Positions 51,866-60,237 of a stretch of 64,000 nt of DNA are shown piece by piece. The stretch spans positions 124,001 through 188,000 of the forward strand of contig NZ_JAAJTJ010000002.1 in assembly GCF_011030405.1 (NCBI RefSeq), in the 5' to 3' direction. Source of the DNA: Parapedobacter sp. SGR-10. Lineage in GTDB: Bacteria; Bacteroidota; Bacteroidia; Sphingobacteriales; Sphingobacteriaceae. The translations under genes were made by a program, and so were the position numbers. The notes below the pieces were generated by a model. That model saw only the letters and a list, made by a program, of their open reading frames with translations. It was not told the DNA's origin and made no database searches. Numbering within the stretch: position 1 is the stretch's first letter; every line of letters starts with the position of its first letter.

Positions 51866-52918
51866 ATGAGTAGTAACCCGGTCTTTTCCCAGCGGGAAAG
51901 AAATATCATTATCCTCATCATTGTCATTGTATTGGGGGCAATACTGCTGTATGCCTTGAAGGGAATATACGGTGCTATATTGGGCACGTTGGTCATGTAC
52001 ACGCTGTTTCGTAAGCTGAACATGTTTTTGATCGAAAAATGGCGATGGCCAAAGCCGCTCTCTGCTGTGACGATTATTATCCTTTCGATATTTATCATTG
52101 TGTTGCCCTTTGCGGGAATTGGTACGATGCTGGTCAACAAGGCTATCGAATTGCAGCGGGATCCTATCTGGGTCAATCAACTCGTGGACGCGGTCAATAC
52201 ATTTGCCGGTGATAAATTGGGCAAACCCGATTTTCTCAAAGAACAGCTCGAAGCGAGTGCTTCGTATGTGGGTGGGCTATTGACATCCGTATTGGGGGGT
52301 GCTGCCAATTTGTTCTTGGAGGTCACAGTCATGTATTTCATCCTTTATTTTCTATTTGTCAATTATAAGGGGTTTGAAAATAGCCTGATTCATTATATGC
52401 CTTTTGACGATGAGAGTGCTGTTGTATTTGGCGAGGAACTAAAAAACATTACCTATTCGAATATCATCGGGCAGACCTTTATTGCTATCGTACAAGGGAG
52501 CTGTCTGGCTTTGGGTTTCTGGATCTTTGGTGCCAATGATGCCCTATTCTGGGGTGTGATATGTGCTATACTTTCTTTTATACCGTTACTTGGCCCTCCA
52601 TTGATTTTTGTGCCTGCGGCGGTCATTATGCTTGCGCAGGGAAGTACCTGGCAAGGTGTGGGGCTACTGATTTGGGGATTCGGATTGGTCATCAATATTG
52701 ACAATGTTCTCCGATTTATCATTGCCAAAAAGATAGGAGATATCCATCCTGTCATTACGGTGGTGGGTGTGATTATTGGTATTCCCCTATTTGGGATCAT
52801 GGGTCTTGTATATGGACCGTTGCTCCTGACGTACTTTTTGATTGCGATCCGTATCTATAAGTCCAATAAAAGGTTGGCACTCAAAAAACAAATGCTTGAG
52901 GATGGACAATCATTGTGA
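51866..52918 (+). CDS. AI-2E family transporter
   Basis: This 350-aa membrane protein has about eight helices and the AI-2E (TqsA/PerM) pattern: a hydrophobic pair at the start (NIIILIIVIVLGAILLYAL), a central soluble part (about 90-130), then FFLYFLFVNYKGF-type helices (MYFILYFLFVNYKGFENSL) and IPLLGPPLIFVPAAVIMLAQ. Members export small molecules or Na+; the substrate here is unknown. It follows the crotonase gene by 30 bases and its last nine bases overlap the converging PPTase gene. Confidence 0.93.
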   Translation: MSSNPVFSQRERNIIILIIVIVLGAILLYALKGIYGAILGTLVMYTLFRKLNMFLIEKWRWPKPLSAVTIIILSIFIIVLPFAGIGTMLVNKAIELQRDPIWVNQLVDAVNTFAGDKLGKPDFLKEQLEASASYVGGLLTSVLGGAANLFLEVTVMYFILYFLFVNYKGFENSLIHYMPFDDESAVVFGEELKNITYSNIIGQTFIAIVQGSCLALGFWIFGANDALFWGVICAILSFIPLLGPPLIFVPAAVIMLAQGSTWQGVGLLIWGFGLVINIDNVLRFIIAKKIGDIHPVITVVGVIIGIPLFGIMGLVYGPLLLTYFLIAIRIYKSNKRLALKKQMLEDGQSL

Positions 52919-53557
52919 ATCCTCGACCACATACCCTAACATATACTCCTGGAATTTTTCATAATACACCTGAAAGGAGAATTTCCGCTGATCTTTGAAG
53001 AGATCTACGGTCATCACACCCTGTGGGCGATAGGTAAACGGATGTATGGTCATGTTTTCCAGAAAGGAAACACCTCTATTGCCTTGTAGTTTGTACACGG
53101 CTTCTTTTGCGCACCAACAGGCATACAATTGGGCGATTTCGTCCTCTTTTCGAATGAATAGCAGTTCTTCGGGCTTGAGAAATTTCTCTTTTATACGGAC
53201 TACTTTCTCTTTGACGATTTCGAGGTCGATACCACAGGGCCCTTTTGTGCTGAGGATCACTCCGGCAAAGTCAAAAGAATGTGTGAGCGAAAGCTCATAC
53301 GGATAGTCCGGTAAGTAGGGCTTACCGTTTGCATCAGAGGGACAATGTATGTATTGATCCGTCTGCAACAAATAGCGGAGCAGCACACGGGTAGCCAGCC
53401 AGTGCAATGTACGTTTGCCTTTGCTCAGCTGTTGCAACTTGTTCTTTTCCGCTTCATCCAATTGCAGCTTGTCCATTAGTTCGGCTGCGGTTTCTTCTAT
53501 TTTCCAAATCGCAAACTTCGTGTCGCTGTCCAGTTCCCGGAGATATGCTAAAGCCAT
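52910..53557 (-). CDS. 4'-phosphopantetheinyl transferase (Sfp-type)
   Basis: This 215-aa protein has the Sfp-type motifs: GKPYLPDYPYELSLTHSFDF, then CGIDLEIVKEKVVRI with the Mg-binding Asp-x-Glu, and YACWCAKEAVYKLQGN with the WxxKEAxxK signature. It moves the phosphopantetheine arm of CoA onto a carrier protein such as ACP or a synthetase domain. No polyketide or peptide synthetase is nearby, so it may serve the fatty-acid ACP. The gene is convergent with the AI-2E gene. Confidence 0.92.
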   Translation of the reverse strand: MALAYLRELDSDTKFAIWKIEETAAELMDKLQLDEAEKNKLQQLSKGKRTLHWLATRVLLRYLLQTDQYIHCPSDANGKPYLPDYPYELSLTHSFDFAGVILSTKGPCGIDLEIVKEKVVRIKEKFLKPEELLFIRKEDEIAQLYACWCAKEAVYKLQGNRGVSFLENMTIHPFTYRPQGVMTVDLFKDQRKFSFQVYYEKFQEYMLGYVVEDSQ

Positions 53558-53593
53558 ACGTAAAAGTAAAGAGTAAAAAGGGAAAAGTAAAAA

Positions 53594-53621
53594 GTAGGGG
53601 CAAAAAATGTTTTGCCCGTAC
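53594..53621. repeat. REP-like 28-base palindrome, GTAGGGGC subfamily
   Basis: Arms GTAGGGGCAAAA and TTTTGCCCGTAC around centre AATG, with one mismatch; exactly 28 bases. It is preceded by AAAAGTA tandem words (53564-53595) and lies between the divergent PPTase and dcd genes. Confidence 0.75.
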
Positions 53622-53665
53622 GGACGTCTATCAATTAAAAGTTGTTCAAATTCAAAGTAATAATG

Positions 53666-53673
53666 TATTTTTG
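53666..53673 (+). promoter_or_regulatory. Likely -7 box of dcd
   Basis: TATTTTTG matches TAnnTTTG and lies 37 bases before the dcd start. The -33 element is not clear. Confidence 0.4.
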
Positions 53674-53710
53674 GGGCACGTTGGACTTGACCGACCTGTA
53701 AAACAATCGT

Positions 53711-54247
53711 ATGATATTATCGGATATTAGAATACTGGAAGAAATAGAAAGAGGTTCCATTGTCATTGAACCGTTTGATCGGAGGTGTCTTGGCACAAAC
53801 TCGTATGATGTGCATCTGGGGAAATACCTGGCCAAATATAAGGATGGGGTGCTGGACGCCAGGAGGCACAATGAAATAGAGCACTTTGAGATACCAGAAG
53901 AAGGATATGTCCTGCAACCAAGCACGTTGTATCTGGGTGTGACATTGGAATATACCGAGACACATGCACATGTGCCTTTTCTCGAGGGTAAATCCAGTAC
54001 GGGACGTCTGGGTATAGATATCCATGCTACTGCCGGAAAAGGAGATGTTGGATTTTGCAATACCTGGACCTTGGAAATATCGGTGGCACAACCTGTGCGC
54101 GTATATGCAGGTATGCCGATCGGACAGTTGATCTATTTTGTGGTAGACGGTGATATCGAGACGTTCTACAATTCCAAAGGAAATGCAAAATACAACAGCA
54201 AAACCATTCGTCCGGTGGAAAGTATGATGTGGAAAAATGCTTTTTAG
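53711..54247 (+). CDS. dcd: dCTP deaminase
   Basis: This 178-aa protein has the Dcd pattern: MILSDIRILEEIERGSIVIE, CLGTNSYDVHLGKYLAKY, HVPFLEGKSSTGRLGIDIH, and the catalytic Glu in GFCNTWTLEISVAQPVRVY. It deaminates dCTP to dUTP, feeding thymidylate synthesis. The length matches the monofunctional enzyme. It is followed by a terminator-like hairpin. Confidence 0.95.
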   Translation: MILSDIRILEEIERGSIVIEPFDRRCLGTNSYDVHLGKYLAKYKDGVLDARRHNEIEHFEIPEEGYVLQPSTLYLGVTLEYTETHAHVPFLEGKSSTGRLGIDIHATAGKGDVGFCNTWTLEISVAQPVRVYAGMPIGQLIYFVVDGDIETFYNSKGNAKYNSKTIRPVESMMWKNAF

Positions 54248-54262
54248 GGATTAAAGATAAAG

Positions 54263-54300
54263 GAACAAGGATTAAGGACAACTGTCTTTGTTCCTTGTTC
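54263..54300. terminator. Hairpin between converging dcd and prfB
   Basis: GAACAAGG (54263-54270) pairs with CCTTGTTC (54293-54300), with an inner imperfect AAGGACA/TTTGTTCCTT pair, and T-rich tcttt follows on the plus side. It probably ends dcd. Confidence 0.55.
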
Positions 54301-54321
54301 TTTCTGTCTTTGCTCTAAATA

Positions 54322-55405
54322 TTACCCGCCAAACTCCATCAGATAAGCTTTCAAAAACTCATCCAGCTCGCCATCCAATACAGCCTGCGTATTGGAAGTT
54401 TCCGTATTGGTTCGTAAATCTTTGATAAGCTTGTACGGATGCAACACATAGTTGCGGATCTGTGACCCCCACTCTATTTTTTTCTTGGAACCTTCGATTG
54501 CTGCTGAAGCTTCCTGCCGCTTACGCATTTCGATCTCATAGAGTTGAGACTTTAGCAAGCGCAAAGCATTCTCTTTGTTTTGAAGCTGCGATCTGGATTC
54601 CTGATTCTTGATGATGATGCCGGTAGGTTTGTGGTGCAACCGCACGGCCGTTTCGACCTTGTTGACATTTTGTCCCCCGGCGCCACCGGACCGAAACGTG
54701 TCCCATTCTATTTCCGAATCCTTTACCTCGATCTCTATATTGTCGTCTACCAAGGGGTAGACGTACACCGAAGCAAACGAAGTATGTCTCTTGGCATTGC
54801 TGTCAAAAGGAGAGATACGTACCAAACGGTGCACACCATTTTCTCCTTTGAGATAGCCATAGGCAAAGTTGCCCGAAAATTGTAGGGTTACGGTTTTGAT
54901 CCCGGCAACATCACCTTCCTGATAGTCTTGTTCGGTTACTTTGCAACCATGTTTTTCGCCCCACATGATATACATCCTCATCAGCATCGAGGCCCAGTCG
55001 CAGGATTCGGTACCACCTGCACCCGCTGTAATCTGTAAGATGGCATCCAGTTGATCCTCTTCGGCACTCAACATATTCTTGAACTCTAGTTCTTCGACTT
55101 GCTCTAAGGCGTGTTGGTACTGCTCTTCCGCATCCCTCTCCTCTGCTTCCCCGGCCTGAAAAAAGTCGTACATGACCACCGTATCTTCCACGGCAGAAGA
55201 CACCTCATCGAAGTGGTCTGTCCATATCTTGAGATTTTTGATGGATTGCAATACTTTTTCTGCCTCTTTGGGTGCATCCCAAAAGTCTGGACGTAGTGTT
55301 ATTTCCGTGGATTTGGCGATTTCCTCTTTCTTGGCATCGATGTCAAAGATGCCTCCTCAGGGAAGTTACTCTATCCCTCAAGTCTTGTATCTGTTCTTTG
55401 GTCAT
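54322..55405 (-). CDS. prfB: Peptide chain release factor 2, with programmed +1 frameshift
   Basis: RF2 is encoded in two frames. The first begins at ATG 55405 and gives [20 protein letters not shown], then the stop TGA at 55343-55345. The second starts after a skip of one T and continues with ASP-rich [12 protein letters not shown] to 54322, for a total of about 360 residues. The shift site is CTTTGAC with AGGAGG three bases upstream of CTT, the classical prfB arrangement in which the stop is read by RF2 itself, giving autoregulation. The main frame has [14 protein letters not shown] and the peptidyl-hydrolysis motif [15 protein letters not shown]2 acts at UGA and UAA. Confidence 0.96.
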
Positions 55406-55545
55406 GCACCAAAAGTAAAAAGTAAAAAGCGAAAACAGAAATAGATTGTTTTATATGCTGGACTGTTACTCAATTTTGATTTTTAGTGCCTTTTTTGAAA
55501 AATGTCATGTACTAAGTATATTTTTACAAAAATGTGCTAAATATG

Positions 55546-55672
55546 GGTGCACGACAAAATGCAGATTGTTGAAAAATCATTGTCATTCCGACGATAGGAG
55601 GAATCTATCTTTGTGGCTAACAGATGTCTCCTATCGTCGACATGACATAAAAACGAATTTTTGTCGTGCGCC
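55546..55672. mobile_element. MITE-like element with TIRs and target duplication
   Basis: A 127-base element begins GGTGCACGACAAAA and ends with the complement of GGCGCACGACAAAA, a 14-base terminal inverted repeat with one mismatch. It is flanked by an exact 11-base direct repeat TGCTAAATATG (55535-55545 and 55673-55683), which fits a target-site duplication. Inside is a 20-base inverted repeat with two mismatches (55581-55600 / 55628-55647) of the GTCATTCCGAC type. It has no ORF. The TSD length recalls IS4-type elements; the parent transposase is not in this window. Confidence 0.75.
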
Positions 55673-55767
55673 TGCTAAATATGTTAGCATTTCGGTTTGG
55701 ATTTCTTATTTTTACACAGATATATTTTAAAAGGTTTAATAATTTTGTTCATCAACATTCAGATACT

Positions 55768-57048
55768 ATGGCAACACGTATTCCATTGGCAGAACGATTG
55801 AGACCCAAAACCTTGGCAGATTATGCGGGGCAACGGCATATTGTGGGAGAGGGTGCGGTCTTGCGGTCGGCTATTGAGCGAGGCAATATTCCTTCGATGA
55901 TCCTATGGGGGCCTCCTGGTGTGGGCAAGACCAGTTTGGCCTATTTGATAGCCAAGGAACTAGACAGGCCTTTTTTTAGCCTGAGTGCCATCAAATCAGG
56001 CGTGAAAGAGGTCCGCGAGGTCATCGATAAAGCAGAACAACTGAAAAACTTTGACCACTCTCAACCTATACTTTTCATTGATGAGATCCATCGCTTCTCC
56101 AAGTCACAGCAAGATTCTTTATTGGGTGCGGTGGAAAAAGGATTAGTCACACTGATTGGCGCGACAACTGAAAACCCTTCTTTCGAAGTGATTTCTGCAC
56201 TTTTGTCGCGTTGTCAGGTATATGTCCTCGAAAATCTGGATGAGCAAGACTTGATATCTTTGATTCAAAAAGCCATTCGAGAAGATGATTTTCTCAAAAA
56301 CGACAAGATCGACATTCGGGAGTACGAAGCGTTGATTCGGCTGTCGGGAGGGGATGCGCGGCGGTTGCTCAATGTTTTTGAGCTCGTGGTCGATGCAGCG
56401 GTACCTTACAATAGACCCATTACCAATGATTTTGTCCTTCAGCAGGTACAGCAGAATATGGCTCGCTATGACAAGACAGGCGAGCAGCATTACGACATTA
56501 TTTCTGCATTTATCAAATCTATTCGGGGGTCGGACCCCAATGCAGCCGTATATTGGTTGGCACGTATGATCGAAGGGGGGGAAGATCCTTCGTTTATTGC
56601 GAGACGTTTATTGATTTTGGCGTCGGAGGATATCGGCAATGCGAATCCCAATGCCCTTTTGCTAGCCAACAATTGCTTTCAAGCTGTCAATGTCATCGGT
56701 TGGCCAGAGTCCAGGATCATTCTATCGCAGACGGTAACCTATCTGGCCAGTTCGGCCAAAAGCAACGCTTCCTATGAAGCCATCAATAAGGCCCAGGCTT
56801 TGGTCCGTAGTACAGGAGACCTTTCTGTGCCGCTGCATTTGAGGAATGCTCCTACGAAATTGATGAAGGAGTTGGATTATGGAACGGAATACAAATACGC
56901 ACATGCCTATTCGGGTAATTTTGTAGAACAGGAATTTTTGCCTAATGAAATCAGTGATACGCGGCTTTATGATCCCGGATCCAATGCTGCGGAAGAAAAA
57001 TTGCGGCAATCGCTACGGGAAAAATGGAAAGAAAAATATGGGTATTAA
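55768..57048 (+). CDS. rarA: Replication-associated recombination protein A (RarA/MgsA)
   Basis: This 426-aa AAA+ ATPase has [20 protein letters not shown], the Walker [13 protein letters not shown], Walker [16 protein letters not shown], sensor 1 [11 protein letters not shown], sensor 2 [14 protein letters not shown], and the C-terminal tetramerisation part with [18 protein letters not shown]. RarA acts at stalled replication forks. The ATG at 55768 is used; the frame is open 102 bases upstream, into the MITE-like element. A TAATTTTG box at 55740-55747 may be its -7 element. Confidence 0.95.
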   Translation: MATRIPLAERLRPKTLADYAGQRHIVGEGAVLRSAIERGNIPSMILWGPPGVGKTSLAYLIAKELDRPFFSLSAIKSGVKEVREVIDKAEQLKNFDHSQPILFIDEIHRFSKSQQDSLLGAVEKGLVTLIGATTENPSFEVISALLSRCQVYVLENLDEQDLISLIQKAIREDDFLKNDKIDIREYEALIRLSGGDARRLLNVFELVVDAAVPYNRPITNDFVLQQVQQNMARYDKTGEQHYDIISAFIKSIRGSDPNAAVYWLARMIEGGEDPSFIARRLLILASEDIGNANPNALLLANNCFQAVNVIGWPESRIILSQTVTYLASSAKSNASYEAINKAQALVRSTGDLSVPLHLRNAPTKLMKELDYGTEYKYAHAYSGNFVEQEFLPNEISDTRLYDPGSNAAEEKLRQSLREKWKEKYGY

Positions 57049-57054
57049 TGTGGT

Positions 57055-57106
57055 CAGTAATCAGTAGGCAGTGGTCAGTTTTAACAGTACTGATCACTGA
57101 TTACTG
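57055..57106. repeat. Inverted repeat of the CAGTAATCAGT type
   Basis: CAGTAATCAGT (57055-57065) pairs exactly with ACTGATTACTG (57096-57106), with an inner GTGGTCAGT/ACTGATCAC pair that has one mismatch. It begins seven bases after the rarA stop and may end its transcript. Confidence 0.65.
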
Positions 57107-57145
57107 TCAACTGACAACTAATTTGCCCTTTCGCTTTTTACTTTT

Positions 57146-57153
57146 TATTTTTG
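57146..57153 (+). promoter_or_regulatory. -7-like box close to the exonuclease start
   Basis: TATTTTTG lies only five bases before ATG 57159, within the string ctttttactttttattttTG. If it were the -7 box the mRNA would be almost leaderless. Similar TTACTTTTTA strings stand before 641 and 27402. Confidence 0.3.
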
Positions 57154-57158
57154 TGGAG

Positions 57159-57677
57159 ATGCAGACGTTTACAGCGATTGATTTTGAATTGGCCACGGCA
57201 GACTACAATAGTGTATGTTCCGTTGGAGTGGTCAAGGTAGAAGAAGGTATTATAGTCCGCGAGTATTATTCACTCGTGAGGCCACCTCTCAACAAATATA
57301 TGTGGCAGACCACACGGGTACATGGTATCAAACCCAAAGACACCATGGATGCCCCTACTTTTGTAGAGTTGTTTCCTGTTTTGAAGCCCTTATTGGAGGG
57401 ACAGAAGATGGTCGCCCACAATGAGGCCTTTGATCGGGCAGTTTTGCAACGTACGATGAAGTATTACGGGCTTGATTACCGTATATTGGGCCTGCCTGAA
57501 ACGTGGATATGCACAAGTCATATTTATAGGAGTAAGGGTTTTTTAAAGACCAAACTCAATCTTTGTTGCCAGATGATGGGTATACAGCTCGATCATCATG
57601 ATGCACTGTCTGACGCAAGAGGAAGTGCATTGCTCTATTTAAAACAAGACCATGCTCCGGTAATGAGCATTGGATAA
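57159..57677 (+). CDS. DnaQ-like 3'-5' exonuclease
   Basis: This 172-aa protein has the DEDDh exonuclease motifs: TAIDFELATADYNSVCSVGV (Asp and Glu of Exo I), MVAHNEAFDRAVLQRTM (Exo II), and DHHDALSDARGSALLYL (Exo III with His and Asp). Such stand-alone DnaQ homologues act in DNA repair or RNA processing. ATG 57159 lies within the frame that begins in rarA; it fits the family start and follows a TATTTTTG box and a GGAG site. It precedes the guanylyltransferase gene by 17 bases. Confidence 0.93.
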   Translation: MQTFTAIDFELATADYNSVCSVGVVKVEEGIIVREYYSLVRPPLNKYMWQTTRVHGIKPKDTMDAPTFVELFPVLKPLLEGQKMVAHNEAFDRAVLQRTMKYYGLDYRILGLPETWICTSHIYRSKGFLKTKLNLCCQMMGIQLDHHDALSDARGSALLYLKQDHAPVMSIG

Positions 57678-57694
57678 TAAACGATATAAATTTT

Positions 57695-58684
57695 ATGGGA
57701 AAGATTGTCAATGTAGTATTGTCAGGAGGTATAGGGTCTAGATTGTGGCCATTGTCGCGTAAAGCTCGGCCTAAACAGTATATACCTATTTTTGAAGGAA
57801 AATCGCTCTTCGAGCTTACCGTGCAGCGCAATAGAAATATCGCCTTTCGCAGTATCATGGTAGGTAGTGTACAAAATGTGGATCTGGCCAAAGGGTATTT
57901 ACCCGATGAAGATAGTTTGACCATTGTAGAAGCTGTCCCACGCAATACAGCTGCAGCGATAGCGTTTGCGGCCTTTGCCAGTGGTCCCGATGACATTTTG
58001 ATCGTATCCCCTTCAGACCATCTGATCGAAAATCAGCAGAAGTATGAGGAAAGTCTACGTCAAGGGGTGCAATATGCAGAAGAAGGATATTTGGTGACGT
58101 TTGGTATTGAACCGACTAGACCCGAAACGGGCTATGGCTATATCGAATATCAAGACAACGATGTATTGTCTTTTCGTGAAAAACCCAATCTGGAAACTGC
58201 CAAAGAATTCTTGAAAAAAGGAAACTTCTTGTGGAATTCGGGTATATTCTGCTTCAAGGCATCCATTTATCTGGAAGAGCTTTTTCGCTTTGAACCCCGT
58301 GTTTTCAGAGCGGCAAAAGAGGCTTACGAATCAGCGGAAAACGGTGTGCTGTCCGAAGAGCTTTCTATGAAGATCCCCTCCAAAAGTATAGATTATGCCG
58401 TGATGGAGCGGAGTGAGCGTATCAAGGTCATCCCTTCCAATTTTGTATGGTCTGACATGGGGTCTTATGACTCGCTGTACGATTATTTGAAGTTGAAAGG
58501 CCATCCTGTTGATGCCGATGGCAATATGGTCATCGGTACCGATAAGTATGTCTCTTTTGTGGGGCTGTCCGATACAATCTTAGTGCATACCGAAGATGCG
58601 ATTTTGGTCGTACAGAAAAAGGCCTCCCAAGATGTAAAACATCTGTATGAAGAACTGGAACAAGAGGGCTCTCAATTGTTGTAG
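57695..58684 (+). CDS. Mannose-1-phosphate guanylyltransferase
   Basis: This 329-aa protein has the nucleotidyltransferase motifs VVLSGGIGSRLWPLSRKARP with KQ, then VEAVPRNTAAAIAFAAF, LIVSPSDHLIENQQKYEES and ETGYGYIEYQ. It makes GDP-mannose from Man-1-P and GTP. The bifunctional isomerase domain of ManC/AlgA (480 aa) is absent, so it is the short monofunctional form. It follows the exonuclease by 17 bases. GDP-mannose feeds surface glycans or fucose synthesis; no glycan cluster is here. Confidence 0.93.
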   Translation: MGKIVNVVLSGGIGSRLWPLSRKARPKQYIPIFEGKSLFELTVQRNRNIAFRSIMVGSVQNVDLAKGYLPDEDSLTIVEAVPRNTAAAIAFAAFASGPDDILIVSPSDHLIENQQKYEESLRQGVQYAEEGYLVTFGIEPTRPETGYGYIEYQDNDVLSFREKPNLETAKEFLKKGNFLWNSGIFCFKASIYLEELFRFEPRVFRAAKEAYESAENGVLSEELSMKIPSKSIDYAVMERSERIKVIPSNFVWSDMGSYDSLYDYLKLKGHPVDADGNMVIGTDKYVSFVGLSDTILVHTEDAILVVQKKASQDVKHLYEELEQEGSQLL

Positions 58685-58690
58685 ACCTCA

Positions 58691-58722
58691 AAATAGAGAC
58701 GTTGCATGCAACGTCTCTATTT
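58691..58722. repeat. REP-like palindrome, copy E
   Basis: A perfect palindrome of 32 bases with the arm AAATAGAGACGTTGCA, beginning six bases after the guanylyltransferase stop. It shares the core TAGAGACGY with copies A to D and could act as a terminator stem. Confidence 0.85.
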
Positions 58723-58832
58723 GTCTATGGCCAATATAATCTATATCCCACTTTTCAAAGGAAGAATGCAATGAATTTGAATAGTTGGCACAAAATTTTC
58801 TATCTTTCCTTACTTTTGATACAAGGGACTTT

Positions 58833-59933
58833 ATGATGCAACGTGTTTTCATGACGATATTAGCTGTGCTATGTTTGGCAATCATGACCGTATGGAATCC
58901 GATGTACGGGCAGGAAGCGCCCGTAGATCCGTCGGGGTATATCGTCAAATACAATAAGGATTTCCAAGGAATAGGTCCTAAGGTCTATATCCTTCCTGCA
59001 CCAAGAACCAAAATGGAAATGCTGACAGATGTCTATAAGGAGATTGTCCCTTTCCGTGATTCTATCCAAATTGCGCTCAAGCATCAAAAGTTCATGGCAA
59101 ATTTCAAGGCGGTGTCCAATGAAGAAGATATCCAACGTCTACTCGATCCGATGCCAGCGACCGATGCCGTCTGGGATTCGCTGATCCACGAGCATGTGCA
59201 TCACAATCTCCTTTACTTAGGGTATGGGTTGCTCAATGAATATGCGAAATACTTGACGGCTCTTGGTGAAGTGGATAAGGCTATAGCACGTCTGGAACAG
59301 GCATTGGAATATGCTTCTGCTGTAAACAATCCACCGGATGTAGCCACCATACAGGCCAACTTGTCCACCCTCCAATTTCTCAATATGAATGCCCAGGAGG
59401 CTGAGAAGCACGAAGAGGCCTATTATGCACAGGCAAGCAAAAGTAAAAATGCAATAGATCAGGGGCTTTCCTTAGTGCGATTGGCTCATATACAAGCATT
59501 GGACAAGAACTATCGTTCGGCCGAAAATACAATTATCCGCAAGGCTATCCCCCTGTTTAACCGATCACGCCATTACGAAGGCAAGATATGGGCTTGGGAA
59601 ATGTTGGCCGATATCTATCAGGCACAAAACAAACATACTGAGGCACAGTGGTTCTTGATTCAAGCTAGAGACCTCGCACGTCTGCACGAACAGGAAAGCG
59701 AGCTTGCAGAGATCGAATATATGTTAGGATATTCCAAGTTTATCCAAAAAAACTATGAAGTCGCAAAAGGCGAATTTATCAATGCATACGACTTGGCTGA
59801 AAAAGAAGAGAATGCTCTCTTGAAACTGGCTATTGTCGAAAAGCTGGGAAACATCTACCTGTCACAGAGAAATGTAGAGCTGGCCGACACCTTATTAAAG
59901 GAATACTGGCAATTGCGAACTGCGTTATTTTGA
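58833..59933 (+). CDS. Exported tetratricopeptide repeat protein
   Basis: This 366-aa protein has a signal peptide (about 1-27; MMQRVFMTILAVLCLAIMTV, ending PMYGQ) and a helical body with TPR-like repeats from about residue 120 to 360 (ALGEVDKAIARLEQALEYAS, then NAQEAEKHEEAYYAQAS, and EAQWFLIQARDLARLHEQE). Its partner is unknown. The start at 58833 is chosen because it begins the signal peptide; the frame is open 48 bases upstream. Confidence 0.82.
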   Translation: MMQRVFMTILAVLCLAIMTVWNPMYGQEAPVDPSGYIVKYNKDFQGIGPKVYILPAPRTKMEMLTDVYKEIVPFRDSIQIALKHQKFMANFKAVSNEEDIQRLLDPMPATDAVWDSLIHEHVHHNLLYLGYGLLNEYAKYLTALGEVDKAIARLEQALEYASAVNNPPDVATIQANLSTLQFLNMNAQEAEKHEEAYYAQASKSKNAIDQGLSLVRLAHIQALDKNYRSAENTIIRKAIPLFNRSRHYEGKIWAWEMLADIYQAQNKHTEAQWFLIQARDLARLHEQESELAEIEYMLGYSKFIQKNYEVAKGEFINAYDLAEKEENALLKLAIVEKLGNIYLSQRNVELADTLLKEYWQLRTALF

Positions 59934-60237
59934 ACGGACTTCCCCCATTTTAGCTTACTCGTAGTGAAATTGTTACGCATGATGGTTTAATTTTTCTCAC
60001 ATTTTCAATCTAATAAATAAAGGAATATTTTTTTTAAGTATTTTTAACATGTGTTATGATTATTTTAGAGCCTTGAAAGCGATACATACTCTCTGTGAAA
60101 TGGAGGAAAAGGGTAGCGGAAGGATCGATAGAGCCTTGTCATGTGCGATGCCATTGTAATTGTATAAGTGAATTACGCATACGTGTTTTTTGCTAGTAGG
60201 TATTCGTGAATGCAAAGCATTTTATCTAAGTTTGAAT
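59934..60237. other. Spacer upstream of the Prc-type protease
   Basis: About 300 bases without a gene. No terminator hairpin with a T-run is evident after the TPR gene. The first half is AT-rich (ttaatttttctcac, then aaggaatattttttttaag) and may contain a promoter, but no perfect TAnnTTTG box is seen. Confidence 0.35.

Noticed and set aside
53711..54247. Reading dcd as dUTPase or bifunctional dCTP deaminase/dUTPase
   Set aside because: The length and N-terminal helix match the monofunctional deaminase; no evidence for the bifunctional loop.
55666..55767. N-terminal extension of RarA
   Set aside because: The extension lies in the MITE-like element's flank and is not part of the family, which starts at [11 protein letters not shown].
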